Positions 14,476 to 23,037 of a stretch of 26,444 nt of DNA are shown here, one piece after another. The position numbers were made by a program, and so were the translations under genes. Each line of letters opens with the position of its first letter. Positions within the stretch are counted from its first letter, which is position 1. Source of the stretch: Pseudomonadota bacterium (lineage in GTDB: Bacteria; Pseudomonadota; Alphaproteobacteria; Rhodospirillales; Magnetospirillaceae); contig JAFAAW010000062.1 of assembly GCA_023426365.1 (NCBI GenBank), positions 1 through 26,444 on the forward strand, in the 5' to 3' direction. A model generated the notes under the pieces. The model searched no databases, was not told the DNA's origin, and saw only the letters and a program-made list of their open reading frames with translations.

Positions 14476-15372
14476 TCAATGGATGAGATCGCCGAAATCC
14501 CGGGTGGTCAGGCGGCCGCCGCTGACGGCGATGGCGGTCGAGATGGCGTCCGCCAGGGTGGCGCTGGGCGCCTGGACGACGATTGCGGCGGTGGGCGGCG
14601 CGCAGCGGCCCGCCAGTGGATCGAACAGGTGATGGCAAAGCGGGCTGAAGCGGGTGCCGTCGGCCATGGACACCGCCAGCCCGCCATGGCTCAGGAACCG
14701 GGTGGCGCCGTCCGGTGTCCGTGCGCTCCACGCGCGGCCATCGCCGCGGCGGCCCAGGGCGGCGACCTCGCCCATATCCACCAGGGCATGGCGCATGCCG
14801 CGCCGGCGCAGCAACGCGGCCATGCAATCGGCGGCATAGCCCTGGGCGATGCCGTTCAGCGTCAGCGCCATGCCCGGACGGAGGGTGATGCGCTCGGGCG
14901 ACATCGACAGGCCGGACCAGCCGACGGCGCCGCGCACGGCCTCCAACTGGGCGGCGGACGGCCCGCGCGGGTCGGCATCGGCGCGGGCGAAATGGCGCGC
15001 ATGCAGATCCCACAGCGGCTGTACGGTGGGATCGAACAGGGCGTCCGAATGCCGCCAGACCTGCCCAGCCTGGGACAGCACCTGCACCAGGTCCAGGGGC
15101 GGCGCCTCGAGGGCGCCCCGGGCGTTGAGACGAGACAGCGCGGAATCGGCGCGATACAGGCTGAAGACACGTTCCAGGCGCGTCAGTTCGGCCTCGCACT
15201 CCGCCAGCAGGGCCAACGCGGCCGCCCGGTCCTCGTGGTGCAGGATCAGGCGGGCCGGCGCTCCCATGGCGACGCCGCGCCATTCCACCGGGTCCAGCCG
15301 GAAGGCGCGGGCGGGCGAGGCGGCGACGGCGCCGCTGGCGGCAACGAGAGCCAGAAAGCGACGCCGGTTCAT
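14476..15372 (-). CDS. nosX: NosX: ApbE-type FAD:protein FMN transferase
   Basis: The 298-residue periplasmic protein attaches FMN from FAD to the threonine in the NosR flavin domain. A twin-arginine-like signal (NRRRFLALVAASGAVAASPARA, 2-23) fits export. ApbE motifs are visible: LNGIAQGYAADCM (about 171-183), ALVDMGEVAALG (about 195-206), HHLFDPLAGR (about 247-256) and ATLADAISTAI (about 272-282). It is the last gene of the operon; its ATG overlaps the nosL stop by four bases. ApbE paralogues also serve other flavoproteins, but this position makes NosR the clear target. Confidence 0.93.
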   Translation of the reverse strand: MNRRRFLALVAASGAVAASPARAFRLDPVEWRGVAMGAPARLILHHEDRAAALALLAECEAELTRLERVFSLYRADSALSRLNARGALEAPPLDLVQVLSQAGQVWRHSDALFDPTVQPLWDLHARHFARADADPRGPSAAQLEAVRGAVGWSGLSMSPERITLRPGMALTLNGIAQGYAADCMAALLRRRGMRHALVDMGEVAALGRRGDGRAWSARTPDGATRFLSHGGLAVSMADGTRFSPLCHHLFDPLAGRCAPPTAAIVVQAPSATLADAISTAIAVSGGRLTTRDFGDLIH

Positions 15373-15908
15373 TGGTGGCTCCCGTGCGTTGTTTCGCCCG
15401 GCCGTTGGCCGGCCGGGGTGTCGTCGCCCAGCACCATCTCGCGCGGGACCTTGTCGAAGGCATAGACCTGGCCGCCGTGCTCGATGCGGAACGCCTCGGC
15501 CGCCCGGGCAGAGGAAAACGGCACCACCTCGCGCTGGCCCATGCCGCCGGTGGCGTTGCTGCCGGCCACGTAAACGGCGGTGCGGGCATCGACCCAGCTT
15601 TCATCGCCCGGCCGGTCCCAGCTTTTCGCCTTGTCCATGGCGGTGACGTAGATGGCGGCGATGTCCTTGGGTTCCTCGGGCAGCAGGGTGAAGGCCAGGG
15701 TGTCGCGGGCGGACGAGAACCAGAACACCTCGCTCAGGCCCTTCACCTTGATCTGCCCCTTGGGACCGGTATGGTCGCCCAGCGCCATGCCGCAATAGCG
15801 CCCGATCGCCTCGGCGTTCATGGCGTCCGGCGGCGGCGGGGCGGAAGAGGTCTGTTCGCCGCAGGCGGCCAGCAGCAGGAACAGGCAGCACAGGACGATG
15901 CGGGTCAT
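15369..15908 (-). CDS. nosL: NosL copper-chaperone lipoprotein
   Basis: The 179-residue protein begins with a lipoprotein signal (MTRIVLCCLFLLLAACGEQ; lipobox LAAC, Cys16), so it is anchored in a membrane facing the periplasm. The conserved RYCGMAL segment (about 37-43) carries the Cys/Met pair thought to bind Cu(I). NosL delivers copper for the CuZ cluster of NosZ, working with NosDFY. The distal part holds FDKVPREMVLGD, typical of the NosL fold. Both neighbours overlap by ATGA. The His-containing tail (ETTHGSHQ) may also bind metal. Confidence 0.93.
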   Translation of the reverse strand: MTRIVLCCLFLLLAACGEQTSSAPPPPDAMNAEAIGRYCGMALGDHTGPKGQIKVKGLSEVFWFSSARDTLAFTLLPEEPKDIAAIYVTAMDKAKSWDRPGDESWVDARTAVYVAGSNATGGMGQREVVPFSSARAAEAFRIEHGGQVYAFDKVPREMVLGDDTPAGQRPGETTHGSHQ

Positions 15909-16735
15909 AGGCTTCTCCGCGCGAACAGGGCGTGGGCAAGGGCCAGCGGCGCCGCCACCCACGCCACCAGGGCGGCGGCCAGCAGGGCGGGCGGCAGGCT
16001 GGCCTGGGCGGACAGGCCGGCCATGCCGGAAAACCGGCTGATGTCGGCAAAGCCGGTCAGGTTGAACAGGCGAAACACATCCGCCGGGTTGAGCAGCAGC
16101 ACCCAGCGGAACAGCTCGGGCGGGATGCCGCGCCCCTCGGTGGCGGCCAGCACGCCCAGCAGCGCCAGATCGAACAGCAGCACGAACACCAGCCACAGCC
16201 CGACCGCGAGGCCGGCGGCGGTGGCGCGTTCGCGCACCACGGCGCTGGCCAGCAACCCCATGGCCAGGAACGCCGCGCCCAGCGCCACCGAACTGGCGAT
16301 CAGCGCGGCAAAGGCGGGCCAGTCGCCGGCGCCGCTGTCATCGCCGGCCAGGGCGATGCCCAGCCCGGCGGCGCCATAGCCGCAGGCGGTGCTCAGCGCC
16401 AGCAAAACGAACAGGCCGAGGAATTTGCCCCACACGACCTGTCCCCGGCTGATGGGATAGGCCAGCAGCAGCAGCATGGTGCCGGCCTCCATCTCGCCCA
16501 CCAGCCGGTCATAGGACAGCATCAGCGCGATCAGCGGCAGCAGGAAGATGGTCAGGCTGGCCAGACTGACCACGGTGACCGCCAGCCGTGATGCGCCGAC
16601 CGTTCCGGTGGGCGCGCTGCCCAGAAAGGCCAGACCCACGGCCAGCGCCGCCAGCACCCCGGTGGCCGCCGCCACCCAGCGGTTGCGGATGCCGGCGCGG
16701 ATTTCCTTGAGCGCCACCGCCCACAGCGCGTTCAT
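15905..16735 (-). CDS. nosY: NosY: ABC transporter permease of the NosDFY complex
   Basis: The 276-residue integral membrane protein has about six segments. A cytoplasmic N-terminus, ALWAVALKEIRAGIRNRWV, precedes the first helix, as in ABC-2 permeases. LSYDRLVGEMEAGTMLLLLAYPISRGQVVWGK (about 73-104) is the conserved coupling region. LLLNPADVFRLFN (about 218-230) is also typical. With NosF (ATPase) and NosD (periplasmic) it forms the machine that remodels NosD and supports copper-sulfur cluster assembly on NosZ. The start at 16735 overlaps the nosF stop. Confidence 0.94.
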   Translation of the reverse strand: MNALWAVALKEIRAGIRNRWVAAATGVLAALAVGLAFLGSAPTGTVGASRLAVTVVSLASLTIFLLPLIALMLSYDRLVGEMEAGTMLLLLAYPISRGQVVWGKFLGLFVLLALSTACGYGAAGLGIALAGDDSGAGDWPAFAALIASSVALGAAFLAMGLLASAVVRERATAAGLAVGLWLVFVLLFDLALLGVLAATEGRGIPPELFRWVLLLNPADVFRLFNLTGFADISRFSGMAGLSAQASLPPALLAAALVAWVAAPLALAHALFARRSL

Positions 16736-17586
16736 GCCGCCTTGCCTCCGGTGAAATGGGCATAGAGTTCGGCCAGTCCCGGCGTCAGGATGTCCACGTC
16801 CACCACGTCGGCGCGCGCCAGCAGGGCGCGCAGCCGCGCCATCTTGTCGCTGCTGCCGCATGTTTCCTCAATCACGCCGCCATCGGCCAGCGTGCCGCGC
16901 AGGCGTAGCGGCAGCCCGGCCTGGACGCGCAGGTCGTCCAGCGTGCCCGCCGCCACCAGCCGGCCGCGATCCATGATCAGCACGCGATCGGTGCGTTCCT
17001 CCAGCTCGGTCAGCAGGTGCGAGGACAGCAGCACGGCGGCCCCTTCGGCCGCGCGCTCGGCCAGGATGGCGTAGAATACCGCCCGCAATTCGGGGTCCAG
17101 CCCGGTGGTGGGCTCGTCCAGCAGCAGCAGCCGCGGGTTGCCCAGCAGCGCTTGGGCCAGGCCCAGGCGCTGGCGCATGCCCTTGGAATAGGTGCCGACG
17201 CGGCGGCCGGCGGCCTCGCCCAGGCCCACCCGCTCCAGCAGCCGGCCCGGCTCCGCGCGGGGGCGGCGCTTGAGGTCGGCGAAAAAGCCCAGCACGTCGC
17301 GGCCGCTGAGCGCGGGATCGAAGGCCACGTTCTCGGGCAGGAAGCCCAGGCTGCGCCGGGTCGTGGCCGGCATGCGGCGGGGGTCGTGGCCCAGCACCCG
17401 CAGGTGGCCGCCCGACGCGGGGGCGAGGCCCAGCATCATCTTCATCAGCGTGGTCTTGCCGGCGCCGTTATGCCCCAGCAGGGCGACGCGCTCGCCCGGC
17501 GCCAGGTGGAACCCCACCTCGCGCACCACGGTGCGGACGCCGTAGGTCTTGCTCACCCCGGCCAGTTCCGCCGCCCAGGCGCTCAT
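16732..17586 (-). CDS. nosF: NosF: ABC transporter ATPase of the NosDFY complex
   Basis: The 284-residue cytoplasmic ATPase carries Walker A GHNGAGKTT (38-46), a signature loop YSKGMRQRL (133-141, with SKG in place of SGG as often in this family), Walker B LLLLDEPTTGLDP (about 153-165) and the switch His in SSHLL. It pairs with the NosY permease. The start at 17586 was chosen because its ATG overlaps the nosD stop (ATGA) and the preceding open frame is a shadow. A C-terminal extension of about 70 residues beyond the nucleotide-binding domain is usual for NosF. Confidence 0.95.
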   Translation of the reverse strand: MSAWAAELAGVSKTYGVRTVVREVGFHLAPGERVALLGHNGAGKTTLMKMMLGLAPASGGHLRVLGHDPRRMPATTRRSLGFLPENVAFDPALSGRDVLGFFADLKRRPRAEPGRLLERVGLGEAAGRRVGTYSKGMRQRLGLAQALLGNPRLLLLDEPTTGLDPELRAVFYAILAERAAEGAAVLLSSHLLTELEERTDRVLIMDRGRLVAAGTLDDLRVQAGLPLRLRGTLADGGVIEETCGSSDKMARLRALLARADVVDVDILTPGLAELYAHFTGGKAA

Positions 17587-18815
17587 GGCGCCGCCACCGG
17601 CCGCATCAGCGGCGCCGGGTCCACCACGCCGCCCGGCGTCAGGGCGGGAAACTGCGCCTGCGACCATCGCACCACCTGCACCGCCGGGCTGTTGAGCAAC
17701 AGCTTGGCCAGCGGCACCGCCCACACCACCCGGTCCACCACGTCGTTGGGGCGGTAGGCCGTGTCGGCGATGCCGTCGCCGTCGAGATCGAAAGCCGGGT
17801 TGTCGCTCCAGTAATTGCCGCGCCGCCCCTCGGCCCACACCACGTCGCGGGTGCCCACGTACTTGACCTGCACCTGATTGGCGACGAAGGCGTTGCCGGT
17901 TATGACGTTGCGTTCCGATCCGGCGGTGAAGTGGATGCCGATGCCGCAACCCTGGAACAGGTTGTCGGCGATGCGGTTCTTGTTGGCGTTATAGACGAAC
18001 ACGCATTTCTCGCCGCCCGTCACCCGGTTGCCGGTGACCTGCGAGCCGTTGGTGTAGTTCAGCAGCACGCCGTGGTCGCGATCCCCGCGCGACACGTTGC
18101 CCGACACCGTCAGGCCCGACGAATACATGAGGGCGAAGCCGACGTAATTGCCCTCGGAAACGTTGTCCGACACCTCGCTGTCGTTGCAGTACATGTAGTG
18201 GACGGCAAAGCGGACATTGTTGAAATGATTGCCGACGAAGCTGTTGCGCCGGCTGGTGGTGACGAAGATGCCGTCGCGGCCGTGGTTGATGCGGTTATGG
18301 GCGATCCGCGCGCCGGGGGCGTTCCACAGGCTGATGCCGTTGCCGCGTTCGTTCACCCGCAGGTCCTGCCGGCCGACGATGGTGTTGCCCTCGACCCGCG
18401 CGTCGGCGGCGCCCCACACGTAGACGCCGACAAGATTGTCGAGCACGCGATTGTCGGCCACCACCGCGCGCACCGCCGCCTTGTCCAGGAAGATTCCCGC
18501 ATCCATGGCCTCCAGATCGAGACCCGATCCGGTGACGTCCACTGCCCGAATGGTGACGTCGGGGGCGCTCACCTGGATGACCCGTCCGTGTCCGCCGCCA
18601 TCCACCACGGCGCCCGGCTGCCCCTCGATGGCCAGCGGCTTGTCGATCACCACCGGCCCGAGATGGCGGCCGGGCGCCAGGCGCAGGACGTCGCCCGGCG
18701 CCGCCGCCGCCACCACCGGGGCCAGCGGTCCCGGCGGCACCTCGACGGTGGCGGCCCAGGCCGGCGCCGCCGCCGTCATCCAGGCCATCACGGCGGCCAG
18801 ACGGATTCCGATCAT
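17583..18815 (-). CDS. nosD: NosD: periplasmic beta-helix copper-cluster assembly protein
   Basis: The 410-residue protein has a Sec signal peptide (MIGIRLAAVMAWMTAAAPAWA, cleavage about 21-22). A right-handed beta-helix of CASH type follows, visible as many repeats with N-x-V/I, G-I and N-R patterns (ADNRVLDNLVGVYVWG, IAHNRINHGRDGIFVTTS, VTGNRVTGGEKCVFVYN). NosD receives copper from NosL and passes it to apo-NosZ. The ATG at 18815 overlaps the nosZ stop by four bases; the longer upstream frame runs into nosZ and lacks a signal. Ribosome site is weak, as expected for coupled translation. Confidence 0.94.
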   Translation of the reverse strand: MIGIRLAAVMAWMTAAAPAWAATVEVPPGPLAPVVAAAAPGDVLRLAPGRHLGPVVIDKPLAIEGQPGAVVDGGGHGRVIQVSAPDVTIRAVDVTGSGLDLEAMDAGIFLDKAAVRAVVADNRVLDNLVGVYVWGAADARVEGNTIVGRQDLRVNERGNGISLWNAPGARIAHNRINHGRDGIFVTTSRRNSFVGNHFNNVRFAVHYMYCNDSEVSDNVSEGNYVGFALMYSSGLTVSGNVSRGDRDHGVLLNYTNGSQVTGNRVTGGEKCVFVYNANKNRIADNLFQGCGIGIHFTAGSERNVITGNAFVANQVQVKYVGTRDVVWAEGRRGNYWSDNPAFDLDGDGIADTAYRPNDVVDRVVWAVPLAKLLLNSPAVQVVRWSQAQFPALTPGGVVDPAPLMRPVAAP

Positions 18816-20746
18816 GCCGGCCGCGGTTCCACCAGCATGCGCCCGCGCATTTCCATGTGCAGGGCATGGCAGAACCATACGCAATAGAACCAGTGCACCC
18901 CCGGCTGGTCAGCGATGAAGGTGACCGAGGCGGTGGCCTGGGGCGCGATCTCGAACTGCACGCCGTAATTGGACAGGGTAAAGCCGTGGGTCAGGTCCTC
19001 CACGTCGTCCATGTTGGTGATGAAGATGGTCACCTCGTCACCCTGGCCGACGGTGAACTTGTCCAGGCTGAAGGCCGGGGCCACCGAATACATATAGACC
19101 CGGGCCTTGCCCGGCTCGCGGATCACCATGGCGGCGTCCTCCAGCTTGACGCCGTCCTTCTGCGCCCATTTGCGCGCGTCCTCCCACATGGGGTCGTTGC
19201 GGTCCCACACCTGGCGCGGCCTGATCTTCGAGCGGTGCACGATGGTGGCGTCGTGCGGCTCGGCATAGGTGGGGCTGTCGTGAACGATGCGCATCTGGTC
19301 GCCCGAGATGTCGATCAACTGGTCGTTCTCGGGCTTGAGCGGGCCGACGTTGAGATAACGGTCCTTCGAGAACTTGTTGAGCGACAGCAGCCACTTGCCG
19401 TCCGCTTCCTTGGTCTGGCCCATGGAGGTGTGGTTGTGGCCGGGCTGGTAGTGGACATCCAGTTTCTGGACGATCGGGTCCACCTTCTCGCCCTTATAGG
19501 CGCGGATGGCCTTGTCGATGTTCCACTTCACCACCTGGCTGTCCAGGAACAGGGTGGTGAAGGCATTGCCGCGCCCGTCATAGGCGGTGTGCAGCGGCCC
19601 CAGGCCCAGTTGCGGCTCGGCCACGATGACGTCGCGCGGCTTGATCTTGCCGGCGAACGCGTCGTCCAGTTTGCGCACGTCCATCACCGACACGGTGGGC
19701 GCCAGCTTGCCGTTGATGGTGACGTGGATGCCGTCGGGCGCGGTGTTGATGCCGTGCGGGCTGTTGGAGATGGGAATGTAAAGCGTGAACGGGGAGCCGT
19801 GGCGGCCGTCCAGCACCGGGACGCCGTTCATCATCTGGGCCTTGCCGGCCTTGACCGCCTCTTCGATGCGCTTGATGTTGAACACCACCACCCAGTCCTG
19901 TTCCTTGGCGGTCATCTCGGCGGTGTTCATGCCCATTTCCGAGTTGTAGCAGGTCGAGAAGCAGTACTTGCCCTGGTAATCGGCATCCACGTTGTCCAGG
20001 TTGCCGTCCACGATGACCTGCCACGCCACCGTCATGGTGTCGCCGTCGATGGCGTTGAAGATGGCGCGATAGGCCTGGGGATCGTCCAGCACCTTGCCGT
20101 CATTGGGGACCGGCGCCTCGTGCTCGCCATTGGCGAACACATAGCCGGTGCGCGGATATTTCTGCACCCGCAGGCCGTGGATGTCGTGGGCGTTGGGCAC
20201 CTCCAGGATCTTGTCGCACTTCATCACGTCCAGCCGGATACGGCAGATACGGGTGTTGGCCTTGTCGTTGGCGAACAGGTAGCGGCCGTCATAGGTGCCG
20301 TCGGTGAAGCTGGGATGAGGGTGGTGCAGGTCGCCGTTCAACCAGGTGCCGCCGCGTTTTTCCAGGCGCTTGCGGGTCTCGGGCGTCAGCCCCGAGGTCA
20401 GCACCTTCAGCGATTCGTTGGTCTGGCCCCAGCCGGTGGCGCTGTCGCGGTTGAACACCGGGATGCGGATCAGCTCGCGCATGGACGGCAGGCCCAGGAT
20501 GCGCACCTCGCCCGACTGGCCGCTGGACGAGAAGACATAGTATTCGTCCAGTTGCCCCGGCGGCACCTCGGCGCTCTGCTGGCCGGGCTTGGCCTGCTGC
20601 TGGCGCTGCTGGGCCTCGGCCGGGCCGGGCAGGATGCGGCCCGCCCCGGTGGCAAGGGCCGCGCCCACTCCGCCGGCGGCCGCCAGCTTGAACAGGTTGC
20701 GGCGGGAAACGCCGCGCTCGTCGTCGTCGTTGTCGTGTTCGGACAT
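18812..20746 (-). CDS. nosZ: NosZ: nitrous-oxide reductase, clade I
   Basis: The 644-residue periplasmic enzyme reduces N2O to N2. A twin-arginine signal (VSRRNLFKLAAAGG, about 13-26) marks the Tat-exported clade I type. The seven CuZ histidines are all found: His141/His142 in DLHHPHP, His190 in HDIHG, His331 in SPHG, His386 in PLHTAY, His437 in GHNHT and His498 in EPHD; the spacing matches known NosZ. The CuA site is CVWFCHALHMEM (Cys622, Cys626, His630, Met633), with His587. The second of two adjacent ATGs was chosen (AGGAGG six bases upstream); the first would leave only three. The start overlaps the nosR stop. A Gln-rich stretch (46-57) follows the signal. Confidence 0.98.
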   Translation of the reverse strand: MSEHDNDDDERGVSRRNLFKLAAAGGVGAALATGAGRILPGPAEAQQRQQQAKPGQQSAEVPPGQLDEYYVFSSSGQSGEVRILGLPSMRELIRIPVFNRDSATGWGQTNESLKVLTSGLTPETRKRLEKRGGTWLNGDLHHPHPSFTDGTYDGRYLFANDKANTRICRIRLDVMKCDKILEVPNAHDIHGLRVQKYPRTGYVFANGEHEAPVPNDGKVLDDPQAYRAIFNAIDGDTMTVAWQVIVDGNLDNVDADYQGKYCFSTCYNSEMGMNTAEMTAKEQDWVVVFNIKRIEEAVKAGKAQMMNGVPVLDGRHGSPFTLYIPISNSPHGINTAPDGIHVTINGKLAPTVSVMDVRKLDDAFAGKIKPRDVIVAEPQLGLGPLHTAYDGRGNAFTTLFLDSQVVKWNIDKAIRAYKGEKVDPIVQKLDVHYQPGHNHTSMGQTKEADGKWLLSLNKFSKDRYLNVGPLKPENDQLIDISGDQMRIVHDSPTYAEPHDATIVHRSKIRPRQVWDRNDPMWEDARKWAQKDGVKLEDAAMVIREPGKARVYMYSVAPAFSLDKFTVGQGDEVTIFITNMDDVEDLTHGFTLSNYGVQFEIAPQATASVTFIADQPGVHWFYCVWFCHALHMEMRGRMLVEPRPA

Positions 20747-22908
20747 CATGGACCTCCTGGGCTGGCGGCTTTCGGCGGCCGCGGGGGCGGGGACATGGCC
20801 TCGGCTCGCTCGCGCCTCAGGCGGACCTGGATCATGTGCGGGCAGCGATGCTCGTCCCAGTAAAGTTCCTGGCAGTGCATGCAGTAGATGCATTCGTTGG
20901 GATTGATGTGGCCGTCGGGGTGAATGGCCTGGACCGGGCATTCATTGGCGCAGCGCTGGCATGGGTTGCCGCATTCGCGGTGCCGTTTCAGCCAGTCGAA
21001 GGTGCGCAGGCGCGCCGGGATGGCCAGTCCCGCGCCCAGCGGGCACAGATAGCGGCAGAAAAACCGTTCGATGAACAGCGACCCCGCCACCAGCGCCACC
21101 GCGTACAGCACGAACGGCCAGTCGCGGATAAATTTCAGGATGATGGCGGTTTTGAACGGCTCGACCTCGGCCCAATGTTCGGCCGCGGCCAGGGAATAGA
21201 AGCTGGCGCCGAACAATCCCAGAAAGATCATGTACTTGATCGGCCACGCCCGTTCATGCAGGCCCCACGGCACCGTCACCTGCGGCAATTTTAGGCGGCG
21301 GCCGGCCAGATTGGCGAATTCCTGCAGCGCGCCGAACGGGCACAGCCACCCGCAGAACGCGCCCCGCGCCCAGAACACCAGCGCCGCCGCCGTGGCCGAC
21401 CACAGCACGAAGATCAGCGGGTCCATCAGGAAATAGTCCCAACTGAAATCGCTGGCGAGCGCATTGAACAGCGCCAGCACGTTGACCACCGACAATTGGG
21501 CGTTCCACACCCAACCCAGCAGAACCAGGGTGAACGCCAGGAACCCCAGGCGAAACCATTTCAGCAGCCGCGGGCGGCGCACCAGCCAGTCCTGGAAGAA
21601 AAAGGCCGCCGTCAGGGTGGCCAGGGCCACAGCCAGCACCACCACCGCCGCCGCCTTGGATTGCCACATCTGCCGCCACAGGGCGCGCGACTGGTCGGCG
21701 GCCTCGTCAGCCGGGGCGGTTGCCGCCTGTTGGGGCGGGGCGGGGGGCGGCGCCGCCAGATAGCGGCGCGGCAGTTCATAGGGCAACTGGAAGGTCAGGA
21801 ACGACTTTTCCAGCGCGCCCACGGCGCGCGATACCAGCAATTGCAGCCGCCACGGCGCCGCCGGGTCGAGTTCCTGCCCTTCGGGGACGATGAACACGCC
21901 GATCTCGGGGAAGGACGGTGCGCCGGCGGCGGCCACGTCGCCCAGGCGCTCGTAATCGCGGTCGCGGAAGCGGATGGCGTTGTCGCCCTGGATCACCTCG
22001 AAACGGTCGAACAGGCCGCCGCGCACATAGCCCGAGCCACGGAAGGAATAGGTGCCCGTGCTCATGATCATGATGGCGGGCCGGTCCTTGGGCAGCCGGG
22101 CGAAGCCCTCCTCGCCCAGCAGCGAGCGGCCGATCACCGGCACGCTGACCGGGGCGGTGTAAAGGTCGATGAAGGTGTCGTCCGGCTCTCCCGGTTCGGG
22201 GCGCGCGGCGGCGCGCGGGTCGTCGGCAAAGGCGTCGTTGACGTCGGCCACCGACAGCCTGAGGCGGCGGATCGAGCCGTCCCCCACCAATTCCTCCCAG
22301 GCGCGCGTGCCGGTTTGGGTGGGGTCGATGCGGGCGGCCGGCTCGGCCGTTGCGGCCGCCGCCGTGCCACCGCCCTGGCGCGCGCGCACCACCTTGGCGG
22401 CGGCGCGCACGATGGAATCGCCGATCACCACCACGGTGACGGTGGCGCCCGATACGATGTCCACCGGCGGCCGGCTGTCGCTGCCGTGGGCCAGCACGTC
22501 ATAGCCCACATAGCCTTGGATGAACTCCACGATGCGCTTTTCGGGAATGCCGATCAGCACGATGGGCTCGCTGTGCTTGAGCAATTTGGCGCCGACGATC
22601 TTGCCGGTCTGATCCACCCCCACCGCCACCCGGATGGGCTTGCCCGAATAGCCGGTGGCGGCCACCCAATCGGTGTTCAACGCCACCCAGCCCAGCAGGC
22701 GGTCGCCGGCATAGGCGGCGGCGGACGCGGGCTTGCCCTCGGCCGGACCCAGGCGGTCGGCGCCGGGGAACACGTCGGACGGGTTCAGCGTCGGCAGGAA
22801 GTCGGCCAATGTGGCCGCCGGCGATTCGGGCGCGGCCAGGACCGGCGCGGCGAACCCCAGCAGGCAGATCGCCGTCATCAGCCGGACCATCGCAAGGATT
22901 ATGGGCAT
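20746..22908 (-). CDS. nosR: NosR: membrane flavo-iron-sulfur protein for N2O reduction
   Basis: The 720-residue protein supplies electrons to NosZ and is needed for its expression or activity. In order: a signal peptide (about 1-26), a periplasmic FMN-binding domain (about 65-170) with DIVSGATVT, where Thr158 is the likely covalent FMN site loaded by NosX, a further periplasmic region, about six membrane segments (about 415-640) with CGWLCPFG and CRYLCPLG motifs, and a cytoplasmic double 4Fe-4S end (Cys646, 650, 653, 657 and Cys673, 676, 679, 689). The ATG at 22908 has GGAGG ten bases upstream; Met7 is an alternative. It is the first gene of nosRZDFYLX, divergent from the ferritin-like gene. 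The C-terminal Pro-rich tail is short. Confidence 0.96.
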   Translation of the reverse strand: MPIILAMVRLMTAICLLGFAAPVLAAPESPAATLADFLPTLNPSDVFPGADRLGPAEGKPASAAAYAGDRLLGWVALNTDWVAATGYSGKPIRVAVGVDQTGKIVGAKLLKHSEPIVLIGIPEKRIVEFIQGYVGYDVLAHGSDSRPPVDIVSGATVTVVVIGDSIVRAAAKVVRARQGGGTAAAATAEPAARIDPTQTGTRAWEELVGDGSIRRLRLSVADVNDAFADDPRAAARPEPGEPDDTFIDLYTAPVSVPVIGRSLLGEEGFARLPKDRPAIMIMSTGTYSFRGSGYVRGGLFDRFEVIQGDNAIRFRDRDYERLGDVAAAGAPSFPEIGVFIVPEGQELDPAAPWRLQLLVSRAVGALEKSFLTFQLPYELPRRYLAAPPPAPPQQAATAPADEAADQSRALWRQMWQSKAAAVVVLAVALATLTAAFFFQDWLVRRPRLLKWFRLGFLAFTLVLLGWVWNAQLSVVNVLALFNALASDFSWDYFLMDPLIFVLWSATAAALVFWARGAFCGWLCPFGALQEFANLAGRRLKLPQVTVPWGLHERAWPIKYMIFLGLFGASFYSLAAAEHWAEVEPFKTAIILKFIRDWPFVLYAVALVAGSLFIERFFCRYLCPLGAGLAIPARLRTFDWLKRHRECGNPCQRCANECPVQAIHPDGHINPNECIYCMHCQELYWDEHRCPHMIQVRLRRERAEAMSPPPRPPKAASPGGP

Positions 22909-23037
22909 TCGCGCGTGACCTCCCTACAAGACGATTGGCGGAGGCACACGCCCTTTCAATTACCGCCGAGGGGGGAGGCACCCATCGGCGGTCCTCGGAC
23001 GTTGGTGCGGCATGGGGGGCGGAAAGGAACAACGCCC
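22909..23037. promoter_or_regulatory. Divergent promoter region nosR / ferritin-like gene
   Basis: These 129 bp must hold the promoters of the nos operon and of the divergent pair. A CCGCCGA (22963-22969) / TCGGCGG (22985-22991) inverted repeat is visible. No FNR/NnrR box TTGAT-N4-ATCAA was found, which is unusual for a nos promoter. Confidence 0.5.

Noticed and set aside
18857..20863. A 668-codon open frame antisense to nosZ
   Set aside because: It is a GC-skew shadow of nosZ: low-complexity His/Val/Gly/Arg product without domains, fully opposite an enzyme with all expected residues.
22935..22962. ATTG...CAAT pair before nosR as an FNR-like site
   Set aside because: The arms are too short and too far apart (about 19 bases) for this regulator family.
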